Source: Negativicutes bacterium (GTDB lineage Bacteria > Bacillota_C > Negativicutes > Acidaminococcales > Acidaminococcaceae). Taken from it: 17,051 nucleotides of DNA. Below the pieces are notes generated by a model that saw nothing but the letters and a program-made list of their open reading frames with translations, ran no database searches and had not been told where the DNA came from. A program made the translations under genes and the position numbers. The first letter of the stretch is position 1; the number at the start of each line of letters is the position of its first letter. The DNA is taken from contig RZYP01000032.1 of the NCBI GenBank assembly GCA_009930275.1, positions 1 through 17,051 on the forward strand. The letters run 5' to 3'. Positions 1 through 6,152 of this stretch are shown in pieces.

Positions 1-69
1 ACGGCGTCTTAAAGACGTCTGCTTTGCTATACCCTTTATGAACCATCCGGTTTTTCCATTCATCCTCAT
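1..69 (-). CDS. Possible partial small ORF running off the left edge
   Basis: An open frame of 23 codons runs from an ATG at 69 (a second in-frame ATG is at 63) to the window edge. It reads roughly MRMNGKTGWFIKGIAKQTSL and continues. An in-frame TAA lies upstream near 93-95, so the frame cannot start much earlier. No convincing ribosome site precedes the first ATG; a GAGG lies immediately before the second. The fragment is too short to assign a family and could be chance. Confidence 0.22.
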   Translation of the reverse strand, partial: MRMNGKTGWFIKGIAKQTSLRRR

Positions 70-171
70 TTGGAACTTGACTTTTAATAGTTAGTCTTTT
101 TTATATATTCCAGCCTTTCTGAGTGTTTTTCTAATTTGAAAAGCCGGTACTAACCAACGGTAAATTATACG

Positions 172-206
172 AAAAAGCCGCTATCAGCCCTTTAGCTGAT
201 AGCGGC
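172..206 (-). terminator. Rho-independent terminator downstream of the rubrerythrin-like gene
   Basis: A perfect 12-bp stem (177-188 with 195-206) closes a 6-nt loop and is followed on the minus strand by five T. It lies about 107 nt past the stop of the rubrerythrin-like gene and probably ends that transcript. The remainder of 70-312 shows nothing else that I can support. Confidence 0.85.
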
Positions 207-312
207 TTCATTGCCTGCTATTACTTGCAATTATTGTAAATCTTACTACTAATATTTGTCAATACAAGTTGCATAATATTACTGTAAAATTCTCCGTTAT
301 TGCTTGCTTTTT

Positions 313-819
313 CTAGTACGGTTCTCGATGGTTAAATTCTGCTGCTTCAACCCAATCATTTACTCTGTTAAGCAGTTCAATGACATTGTCAAGCGCCAAT
401 GCATGGTTTTCCTCTTCCTTTACGAGCTTTTCTAAAACAGCTTTTTCAGCTGGGCTTTTTGCTTGCACCAACATTTTTTCATACAGCTCGATACTTTCTT
501 TTTCTTTCACCAGGGCTACTCTATAAACATCAATTTGTTCTTCTCTTAATTTCTCGATAGATATAGCTTTTCTTAAAGCATTCGCATCGTTCTTGTAAGA
601 AACAAAGATACTGCATGCCTTAGCGAGTGAATCGTCGCCTTGCAAGTATTCATTGTTTTGTGCACGCATTGCTTCAACAATTTTATAATGCCTTGCCTCC
701 TCATCTGCCAGCGCCTCCAAAAGCACCTTCAAATCTTCAAAATGAGTAGCTTTAGACTGTTCCCGATAATACTTTTCTCCGTCACTTTCCATTTTTAAGG
801 CAAAATCGAAAATATCCAA
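313..819 (-). CDS. Rubrerythrin-like ferritin-fold diiron protein
   Basis: The 168-residue protein belongs to the ferritin-like/rubrerythrin superfamily. Visible diiron-ligand signatures are acidic residues in the first helix (E11, E15), an ExxH at E41-H44, a Glu-rich helix (EKESIELYEKM) and a second ExxH at E136-H139, as expected for a four-helix bundle. There is no C-terminal rubredoxin CxxC domain, so it is the short erythrin form rather than classical rubrerythrin. Such proteins usually reduce peroxide or store/handle iron in the cytoplasm of anaerobes; which of these applies here is not visible. The start is TTG at 819, supported by AGGAGG at 828-833 with 8 nt spacing; the nearby ATG at 824 is out of frame. 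It lies 67 nt downstream of the Lon-like protease gene on the same strand and may share its transcript. A terminator follows at 172-206. Confidence 0.85.
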   Translation of the reverse strand: MDIFDFALKMESDGEKYYREQSKATHFEDLKVLLEALADEEARHYKIVEAMRAQNNEYLQGDDSLAKACSIFVSYKNDANALRKAISIEKLREEQIDVYRVALVKEKESIELYEKMLVQAKSPAEKAVLEKLVKEEENHALALDNVIELLNRVNDWVEAAEFNHREPY

Positions 820-827
820 CTCATTTC

Positions 828-833
828 CCTCCT
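828..833 (-). promoter_or_regulatory. Ribosome binding site fixing a TTG start
   Basis: AGGAGG stands 8 nt before TTG at 819. This placement, with no in-frame ATG nearby until codon 10, decides the TTG start of the rubrerythrin-like gene. Confidence 0.75.
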
Positions 834-886
834 TTATTTAACCTTTACACATTGCAAATTTTTAAATAATACCTTCCTACTCCTAA

Positions 887-3373
887 TTAAACATGAAACT
901 CCTCATCTTTTTTAGTATCTGTACTCTGACTTTCTTCGTCACCCTTACCGTTCTTTTCTGCGGAATATACCTCGTAATATGTCTGCAATTTGGCCATTAC
1001 CAAACCATGTACAGATTTTTCCGGATATAAGCCCTTATCATCGCACTTACCTGCGGCAATACCTGTAAGAAGTTGAATGCCTTCATCTACGCTTGCAATC
1101 GAATAAATATGGAATTTACCTTCCTTGACCGCCTCTATTACCTCCTCATTAAGGGCCAAGTCCTTCATATTTTGTTGTGGAATCATTACGCCCTGAAGGC
1201 CTGTTATACCTTTAATTTTACATACCTCGTAAAAACCTTCGATTTTTTCTGTAACTCCTCCAATTGGCTGAATTTCACCTTTTTGGTTGACTGAACCGGT
1301 TACTGCTATATCCTGACGCAGAGGTAATTCCGCCAAGCTGGATAAAATTGCATAAAGCTCCGTGCTTGAAGCGCTATCCCCATCTATTCCTTCATAGAGT
1401 TGTTCAAAGGTCAAACTCGCAGTTACGGATAATGGTATCTTTTGAGCGTACTTATAGCCCAAATAACCACTAAGAGTCAGTACGCCCTTGGTGTGTGTGG
1501 AACCGCTCATTTTGGTTTCCCGCTCAATATTTACTACACCGGACCTACCGAGATACGTGTTTGCTGTAATACGGGAGGGTTTACCAAACGCATACTCGCC
1601 GATACCCAATACTGCTAATCCATTTAATTGACCTATTTTTTCTCCTTCAGTATCTAACAGATACATGCCTTCTTCAAACATCTCGTGTATTCTTTCCTCA
1701 TATTTGTTAGCACGGTAGCGTTTCTCGACAATAGCTTTTTGTACATGTGTCGAATCTGTAATTTTTGCTCCATCGATAGCTGCCCAGGAATCAGCTTCAC
1801 ATAAAATTTCAACTATCTGGTTGAAGCGTGCTGTGAATTTTTTTTGGCTCCCGCCCAACCTTGAGGTATATTCAACAACACGGGCAACCGCATCACGAGT
1901 GAAATCTTTCAGATTTTCCCTCTTAACGGTAGCGCTGACAAATTCAGCCATCTTGCTGATATTCTGAGGCGTGTTCTCCACATCCGCATCAAAGTCTGCA
2001 TGTATTTTGAATAACTTGCGAAAATCTTCGTCATATTGATACATAAGATGATATAAGTAAGAACTACCGAGCATTATGACTTTTAAGTCTACAGGAATTT
2101 CCTTTGGTTTCAGTGAGGCCATGGCAATCAATCCGTATTGCTCACCCAAGCTCTCAATACTAAGTTTTTTTGTTTTCAGTATTCTCTTCATTGCTTCCCA
2201 AACACCTGGATTCATTAAGACATCCATAGCATTTACAATGAGATAGCCACCATTAGCTAAATGAAAAGCGCCTGGTTTGATCATAGTAAAATCAGTACTG
2301 ACAGCTCCCATACGGCTGGAGTATTCGACACGCCCGCACAAATTATAATAATTCGGATTAGTCTCGATAATAACCGGTGCCCCTTCACAAGTACGGTTGT
2401 CAACCAATAAATTAACAGTGTAGCGTTCCCGCATCACTTCTTGCGAAGATTTCTTGAAAAGAGCCATGAAACCTTCTTCTTCGCTGGGAGATGCCTGTTT
2501 GAAGTCATTGATGTTCTTGACAACATCTCCTCTTACTGCTTCTAAATATTTCACTATATCTTCATTATCTTTGTATTTTTCCTGAATTTCGTCAATAAGA
2601 TGACCAACCGAGAACAGCGCTACTCTGCTGTCCAATTCATGTATCTTTTCTCTAACTTCTTTTTCCGTGTCCTGGACTTGTCGTATCACTTCCATCGCTA
2701 GATCATGAACCGCTTCCAGACTAGCTCTGATTTTTTCCTTTTTATTATCATCCAGTTTCTGAAACTCTTCTTCAGATACGGGTTTCCCATCTAAGAGCGG
2801 TACCATCATAAAACCAGTAGTTGACCATTTGGAAAGTACCGAAAACTTCTCAGACTTATCAACAAAAGCCTGAAGCATATCACCGCGCTTCTCTTGAAAC
2901 GCTTTCATAATTTCGGTTCTTTCACGTTCGTAATCTTCACTGCTAAAAGCTTTGGGCACATCATTCCGCAAGTTTTCCATTAGTTCCTGCATTTCTTGGT
3001 AAAAAACACCACCGGTTCCTGCCGGCAGACTAATAGCAAGAGGGCGACTGGTATCCTCAAAATTATTAACATAGCACCAATTCTGCGGAACTGCCTGTCC
3101 CTTGGCTAATTGCTGGACTACCTGCTTGGCATAAGTCATCCGTCCCGTACCAACCATACCGGAAATAAAAATATTGTAACCAAGATTCTTAGTATGCAAA
3201 CCAAACTCAACAGCCTTGACAGCACGCTCCTGTCCTATCATGCCTTTTAACGGTGAGACGGTCGCGGTGGTGAAAAAGTCAAAACACTCTTCTTTGCAAT
3301 AAAAATGCAACTGCTCTGCTCGCAATTCATTTATTGGCAATAATCCGCTCATGCTTTTATCTTCTTTTTCCAT
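887..3373 (-). CDS. Lon-related ATP-dependent protease (AAA_32/LonB-like, YcbZ type)
   Basis: The 828-residue protein has the layout of the Lon-related family with an N-terminal AAA_32-type ATPase and a C-terminal Lon protease domain. The Walker A region is around residues 72-80 (GMVGTGRMT), with Arg78 where classical P-loops have Lys. A long helical insertion (about 140-300) follows. The proteolytic domain covers about 580-780. Its catalytic serine is S667 in GDSAS and the lysine is K710 in GGVTEK, a spacing of 43 residues, the same as in E. coli Lon (S679/K722). It should degrade misfolded or regulatory proteins in the cytoplasm. It lacks the N-terminal substrate-binding domain of LonA. The ATG at 3373 has GGGGAG about 9 nt upstream; an internal Met8 is a less well supported alternative. 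The C-terminal tail is charged and probably disordered. It is flanked by hsp20 and a rubrerythrin-like gene, in keeping with a stress role. Confidence 0.93.
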   Translation of the reverse strand: MEKEDKSMSGLLPINELRAEQLHFYCKEECFDFFTTATVSPLKGMIGQERAVKAVEFGLHTKNLGYNIFISGMVGTGRMTYAKQVVQQLAKGQAVPQNWCYVNNFEDTSRPLAISLPAGTGGVFYQEMQELMENLRNDVPKAFSSEDYERERTEIMKAFQEKRGDMLQAFVDKSEKFSVLSKWSTTGFMMVPLLDGKPVSEEEFQKLDDNKKEKIRASLEAVHDLAMEVIRQVQDTEKEVREKIHELDSRVALFSVGHLIDEIQEKYKDNEDIVKYLEAVRGDVVKNINDFKQASPSEEEGFMALFKKSSQEVMRERYTVNLLVDNRTCEGAPVIIETNPNYYNLCGRVEYSSRMGAVSTDFTMIKPGAFHLANGGYLIVNAMDVLMNPGVWEAMKRILKTKKLSIESLGEQYGLIAMASLKPKEIPVDLKVIMLGSSYLYHLMYQYDEDFRKLFKIHADFDADVENTPQNISKMAEFVSATVKRENLKDFTRDAVARVVEYTSRLGGSQKKFTARFNQIVEILCEADSWAAIDGAKITDSTHVQKAIVEKRYRANKYEERIHEMFEEGMYLLDTEGEKIGQLNGLAVLGIGEYAFGKPSRITANTYLGRSGVVNIERETKMSGSTHTKGVLTLSGYLGYKYAQKIPLSVTASLTFEQLYEGIDGDSASSTELYAILSSLAELPLRQDIAVTGSVNQKGEIQPIGGVTEKIEGFYEVCKIKGITGLQGVMIPQQNMKDLALNEEVIEAVKEGKFHIYSIASVDEGIQLLTGIAAGKCDDKGLYPEKSVHGLVMAKLQTYYEVYSAEKNGKGDEESQSTDTKKDEEFHV

Positions 3374-3472
3374 ATAGTGTCACTCCCCGTCTGCTGTCAT
3401 TAGCCGTAGCTGCAGGCTCCCATTAAAACATCCTCAGCATAGCTTCAAAATATTCAATTAGAAAACTTGGCC

Positions 3473-3501
3473 ATAATATATTCTTTCGGCTACAAAAGCA
3501 A
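3473..3501 (-). promoter_or_regulatory. Likely sigma-A promoter of the Lon-like protease gene
   Basis: On the minus strand TTGCTT (3496-3501) and TATTAT (3473-3478) are separated by 17 nt. This would give a leader of about 90 nt before the ATG at 3373. I see no heat-shock operator of the CIRCE type in it. Confidence 0.5.
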
Positions 3502-3559
3502 AAACCCTTTTTCCCTTGTTAAAAAAGAAGTAAAATTCTGTCAATTCTTCTAAATAATC

Positions 3560-3592
3560 AAAAAAGACCTGCCTAGGGAAAAAGCAGATCTT
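3560..3592 (-). terminator. Terminator of the hsp20 gene
   Basis: A 9-bp stem (3564-3572 with 3584-3592, one G.U pair in RNA) with an 11-nt loop is followed on the minus strand by a run of T. It lies about 30 nt past the hsp20 stop and separates hsp20 from the lon promoter. Confidence 0.75.
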
Positions 3593-3620
3593 CACTCGCA
3601 CCTGAAAGCACATTAAAAAA

Positions 3621-4064
3621 TTATTTCACCTTAATTTTTTTCCCCAATACCATGGTGCTTTCTCTTTTTGGCAAAACAAGCTTCAGCACACCGTTCACAA
3701 ACCTTGCTTCAATTTCTTCTTCATCAACATTTTCCACATAAAACTGACGCCAAACTTCTCCTACGCTTCTTTCCCTGCAGATATAATCCTTATCGTCCTC
3801 CTTATTTTCGTCACGCGTGGCTGAAATAGTCAAATAATTATCCTCATAAGACGCTTTAATGTCTTTTTTTTCGAAACCCGGTAAATCAGCCTCGACAAGA
3901 TATTCTTTCTCACTTTCGCGGATGTCCAATTTGAAGGATGCTGCGACTGGTCCGGTCTGGTTTACGTCTTGGTCAAACATCCGAGCAAACAGACTGGCAA
4001 AAAAACCCTTATCGACATGCTGCGCTTTCTTCTCTTTATGTTTTTGTCTTTTTACTTCAATCAT
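3621..4064 (-). CDS. Hsp20/alpha-crystallin family small heat-shock protein
   Basis: The 147-residue protein is an ATP-independent holdase chaperone that keeps unfolding proteins soluble. A basic N-terminal arm (about 1-40, with a hydrophobic FFASLFARMF patch) precedes an alpha-crystallin domain at about 42-135. Recognisable elements are VEADLPGF, the YLTISA strand and the closing GVLKLVLPK motif. A short basic tail holds an I-x-V motif (IKV), the usual anchor for oligomer assembly. I choose the ATG at 4064 because GGGAGGG stands 6 nt before it; the longer frame from 4085 would place the ribosome site inside the coding region and has none of its own. It is transcribed alone from 4108-4135 to the terminator at 3560-3592, immediately downstream of the large structured RNA. 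A hairpin touches its ribosome site. Confidence 0.93.
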   Translation of the reverse strand: MIEVKRQKHKEKKAQHVDKGFFASLFARMFDQDVNQTGPVAASFKLDIRESEKEYLVEADLPGFEKKDIKASYEDNYLTISATRDENKEDDKDYICRERSVGEVWRQFYVENVDEEEIEARFVNGVLKLVLPKRESTMVLGKKIKVK

Positions 4065-4070
4065 GCCAAA

Positions 4071-4077
4071 CCCTCCC
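4071..4077 (-). promoter_or_regulatory. Ribosome binding site fixing the hsp20 start
   Basis: GGGAGGG on the minus strand, 6 nt before ATG at 4064, argues against the upstream in-frame ATG at 4085. Confidence 0.75.
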
Positions 4078-4078
4078 A

Positions 4079-4101
4079 TCGGCAAGGATATATCTTGCCA
4101 A
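4079..4101 (-). promoter_or_regulatory. Inverted repeat/hairpin abutting the hsp20 ribosome site
   Basis: Bases 4094-4101 can pair with 4079-4086 (8 bp including one G.U in RNA) around a 7-nt A/T-rich loop. It begins at or near the predicted transcription start and ends one base before the Shine-Dalgarno sequence. It could be a repressor operator or an RNA hairpin modulating ribosome access. It does not match CIRCE or CtsR sites. Confidence 0.4.
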
Positions 4102-4107
4102 TTCTAA

Positions 4108-4135
4108 AAAATAGCAGTGACTGGATATATGGCAA
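4108..4135 (-). promoter_or_regulatory. Possible hsp20 promoter
   Basis: On the minus strand TTGCCA (4130-4135) and TATTTT (4108-4113) are 16 nt apart, downstream of the terminal hairpin of the structured RNA. The -10 box is weak. Confidence 0.35.
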
Positions 4136-4139
4136 TAAT

Positions 4140-4697
4140 GAAAATCAGGGGCGGAATATTTACATTCCACCCCCTAATGATCTGGCTCCCGTTCATGTGA
4201 ACTCCCACTTCCCTCGTCACGATCCTGAAACCGTTTAAGGTACCTAGGGTGAGCCACATCACCGACATCCTTTGCTTTAGTTGCGCCATCGACTGCATCC
4301 CTTACCTTTTTCAAAGCGGAATAACCACAATGAAATATCTCGGTTAGCAAATCACCATGATACCATCTGATTTTACCTCGCGACTGCTGGCCTCCGTTTC
4401 TCCTGCGCCGTCCACTTGACAGTGCCAGAATACTCAGTTTAACCAACATCGCCGGTACATTCCAGATAGGCATTTTCACAGTAATCGTGGGCTACCTTTT
4501 CCTTATTAGCCACCCGGCTGTTATAAGTACTCAGGACTTCGCCACATCACAAGCCTGTCTATCGCAAGGTTTTGTCGTTCTAACTCAGGAGGGCATTTCT
4601 GCCCTCTATACAAATAGGCCTGGGCTTCTCTAATGAGTAACATCATCGGTCGCCACTATAAAAAATCCCTAGAGCCTATAAAGTATCCCCTCTGCGT
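4140..4697 (-). ncRNA. Large structured non-coding RNA, about 560 nt; OLE/ROOL-like in size, family unassigned
   Basis: This stretch is visibly richer in G+C than its flanks and holds no credible gene, yet it is framed by a near-consensus promoter (4704-4732) and a terminal hairpin (4148-4173). Helices that can be read directly include 4600-4606 with 4589-4595 (7 bp, capped by a GAAA tetraloop), 4667-4677 with 4616-4624 (near the 5' end, with bulges), 4349-4354 with 4368-4373 enclosing 4357-4359 with 4364-4366, 4342-4346 with 4322-4326, 4313-4317 with 4274-4278, and 4248-4251 with 4260-4263. It lacks the hallmark sequences of RNase P RNA and tmRNA, and the domain V of a group II intron. Length and stand-alone transcription fit the OLE class of Firmicutes, but no OapA-like gene lies in the window and I cannot verify the consensus. 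It reads towards hsp20 and is divergent from the CDF gene. Confidence 0.7.
4141..4173 (-). terminator. Terminal hairpin of the structured RNA
   Basis: A 10-bp stem (4148-4157 with 4164-4173, one G.U pair in RNA) has a 6-nt loop. On the minus strand it is followed by TGATTTT and further T-rich sequence. The T-tract is interrupted, so termination may be incomplete, with some read-through to hsp20. Confidence 0.65.
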
Positions 4698-4703
4698 ATT
4701 TTT

Positions 4704-4732
4704 ATTATAAGCACAACAACAAAAAAAAGCAA
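4704..4732 (-). promoter_or_regulatory. Strong promoter of the structured RNA
   Basis: On the minus strand TTGCTT (4727-4732), a 17-nt T-rich spacer and a perfect TATAAT (4704-4709). Transcription should start near 4697. No ribosome site or start codon follows within the expected distance, as suits an RNA gene. Confidence 0.7.
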
Positions 4733-4807
4733 GGGAATTTACAGAATATTTTGTGATTTATTTGTGACCATTATCTTGTTTCCCCGAAAACAAACATTTC
4801 CAAAAAC

Positions 4808-4836
4808 TTGTAATCTACTCTCTTATCTAGTATTGT
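4808..4836 (+). promoter_or_regulatory. Possible promoter of the CDF transporter gene
   Basis: TTGTAA (4808-4813) and TATTGT (4831-4836) with a 17-nt spacer predict a start near 4843 and a leader of about 85 nt that contains the inverted repeat at 4861-4895. It is divergent from the structured-RNA promoter. Confidence 0.4.
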
Positions 4837-4860
4837 ATGTAATATGAAGACTTACTTTAT

Positions 4861-4895
4861 AAAAACAAGTTTATATATACTTCAAACTTGTTTTT
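4861..4895 (+). promoter_or_regulatory. Perfect 12-bp inverted repeat in the CDF leader
   Basis: AAAAACAAGTTT (4861-4872) and its exact complement AAACTTGTTTTT (4884-4895) are 11 nt apart. With only two G:C pairs it would make a poor terminator although T-rich sequence follows. An operator for a metal-responsive or other repressor, or a weak attenuator, is more likely. It ends about 20 nt before the ribosome site. Confidence 0.5.
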
Positions 4896-4928
4896 AATTA
4901 ACTTCAGCTAATGTAGGAGAATTATGAC

Positions 4929-5798
4929 ATGTCCAATGAATCAAATAATAAAGTTAAAAAAGTTCTTTTCCAAATATTATTCGCTAATCTTTTTGTCGCT
5001 GCAGCCAAAATTGTAATCGGCACCATTATAAAAAGTGCCAGTATGACTGCTGACGGCTTTCACTCACTTACAGACGGAATATCAAACGTTGTTGGCCTGA
5101 TTGGAATAAGCCTTGCTTCTCAACCGGTTGATTCAGAGCATCCTTACGGGCATCAAAAGTATGAATTTCTCACAAGCCTGTTTATTGGAGGCATGTTGCT
5201 GGTAATAGCCGCTAAAATTGCTTTTGAAGCCCTGGACCGCATCATGAACCCGATTACTCCTGTTTTTGGCTTGGAAGCAATTACGGCCCTGCTATTAACC
5301 TTATTAATTAACATTATGGTCTGCGTCTATGAAAGCAGCCAAGGCAAACAATTAAATAGTACTATTCTTATGTCAGATTCAATGCACACAAAAAGTGATA
5401 TTTATGTAACAGTTGGAGTTTTGCTGACTTTGTTAGGAATAGAATTAGGTGCACCTCCTATTATCGACTCTTTAGCGTCATTGATTGTTGGTGGATTTAT
5501 AGTTCATGCCGGTATAAAAATCATTAAATCAACGTCTGATATCCTTGTTGACAAGGCCGCTATCGACCACTCAGTGATTCGCAACATTGCCCTTAGTTTC
5601 CCTCAGGTCATCAATGTTCATGAAATACGAAGCAGAGGAACTGCAAACGGGTTATTTGTCGACATGCATATTGTTGTCGACCCGGAAATGACCATCAAGG
5701 AATCACACGAATTAGTGCATAAAATTGAAGAAAAACTACAGCTTGAGATTAATCCAAATATTGAGGTTATCATACATACGGAACCGAATAGCAAATAA
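4929..5798 (+). CDS. Cation diffusion facilitator (CDF) family metal efflux transporter
   Basis: The 289-residue inner-membrane protein should exchange cytosolic divalent metal for protons. Six hydrophobic segments occupy about 12-210 and a cytoplasmic ferredoxin-like C-terminal domain occupies about 210-289 (with the VHEIRSR strand). By alignment to E. coli FieF/YiiP, transport site A would be H45, D49, H153 and D157; FieF has Asp at 45. The HD-HD set is known from zinc-selective mammalian ZnT proteins, so Zn2+ is my inference for the substrate. The second site region D68-x2-H71-x3-H75 is also present. The start at 4929 is preceded by AGGAGA, 8 nt away; the ATG at 4924 is out of frame. The gene stands alone, with a strong terminator at 5834-5867 and an inverted repeat in the leader that may respond to metal. 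Confidence 0.93.
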   Translation: MSNESNNKVKKVLFQILFANLFVAAAKIVIGTIIKSASMTADGFHSLTDGISNVVGLIGISLASQPVDSEHPYGHQKYEFLTSLFIGGMLLVIAAKIAFEALDRIMNPITPVFGLEAITALLLTLLINIMVCVYESSQGKQLNSTILMSDSMHTKSDIYVTVGVLLTLLGIELGAPPIIDSLASLIVGGFIVHAGIKIIKSTSDILVDKAAIDHSVIRNIALSFPQVINVHEIRSRGTANGLFVDMHIVVDPEMTIKESHELVHKIEEKLQLEINPNIEVIIHTEPNSK

Positions 5799-5833
5799 TT
5801 CTCTAATAGTGCAAATAGCAAGCATCGATATAC

Positions 5834-5867
5834 AAAAAACAGCAGGAAAATTGCCTGCTGTTTTTTT
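5834..5867 (+). terminator. Terminator of the CDF gene
   Basis: A 7-bp GC-containing stem (5840-5846 with 5854-5860) is extended by six A:T pairs, with a 7-nt loop and seven T. Confidence 0.9.
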
Positions 5868-6152
5868 ATGAAATCTTACCTTACATGTAACTGCTAACTA
5901 AACTTTACCTCGGATTTTACTTAAAAGCCGGCTTACAAGTCTTTAAAATTCATTATCCAGATTATAAAAAAGGATATGAGAAAAATTTGCCGAAATCTAC
6001 CGTTAAGTCAAACTTGACCTAACGGCTTTCCAGAACATAGTAGAGGGGTAGCACTGCACAATTCCCCTTATACTAAAGCAAATTGAACTGCCACCGCAAT
6101 TATTTTCTTAGTTTAGTGGAAAATTTTGATCTAGCAAAGGGATGAATCTACA
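5868..6152. other. Intergenic stretch upstream of the RMD1/DUF155 gene
   Basis: Together with the 35 bases after the CDF stop this is a gene-free gap of about 350 bases. I find no credible small ORF with a ribosome site. It contains the interrupted palindrome at 6000-6025 and must carry the promoter of the following gene, but no clear -35/-10 pair stands out; TTGAAC near 6083 is only a weak candidate. Confidence 0.5.
6000..6025. repeat. 26-bp interrupted palindrome
   Basis: CCGTTA (6000-6005) pairs with TAACGG (6020-6025), and GTCAA (6007-6011) pairs with TTGAC (6014-6018). There is one symmetrically placed mismatch (6006/6019) and a 2-base centre. The very short centre favours a protein-binding dyad over an RNA hairpin, about 130 bp upstream of the DUF155 start. 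Confidence 0.5.

Noticed and set aside
164..192. TATAAT on the minus strand at 164-169 as a promoter for the left-edge open frame
   Set aside because: The -35 position falls inside the terminator stem and shows no TTGACA-like sequence at 16-18 nt spacing.
3859..4238. Plus-strand open frames across hsp20 and the RNA 3' end
   Set aside because: They are antisense to a well-supported hsp20 gene and the RNA terminator, with no ribosome sites and low-complexity Phe/Ser-rich translations.
4174..4479. 101-codon minus-strand open frame inside the structured RNA that looks superficially protein-like
   Set aside because: It begins at a GTG with no ribosome site at the right distance, ends inside the terminator stem, and lies within many overlapping helices. 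No family is recognisable. It is better explained as chance coding in a structured RNA.
4140..4700. Group II intron, RNase P RNA or tmRNA as an explanation for the structured RNA
   Set aside because: No domain V hairpin or reverse-transcriptase gene, no conserved GAGGAAAGUCC-type RNase P core, and no tmRNA tag-peptide or acceptor-like ends could be found.
4861..4895. Intrinsic terminator or riboswitch expression platform in the CDF leader
   Set aside because: The stem has only two G:C pairs, and no upstream conserved aptamer such as the Mn2+ (yybP-ykoY) or Mg2+ types is recognisable. An operator reading is kept instead.
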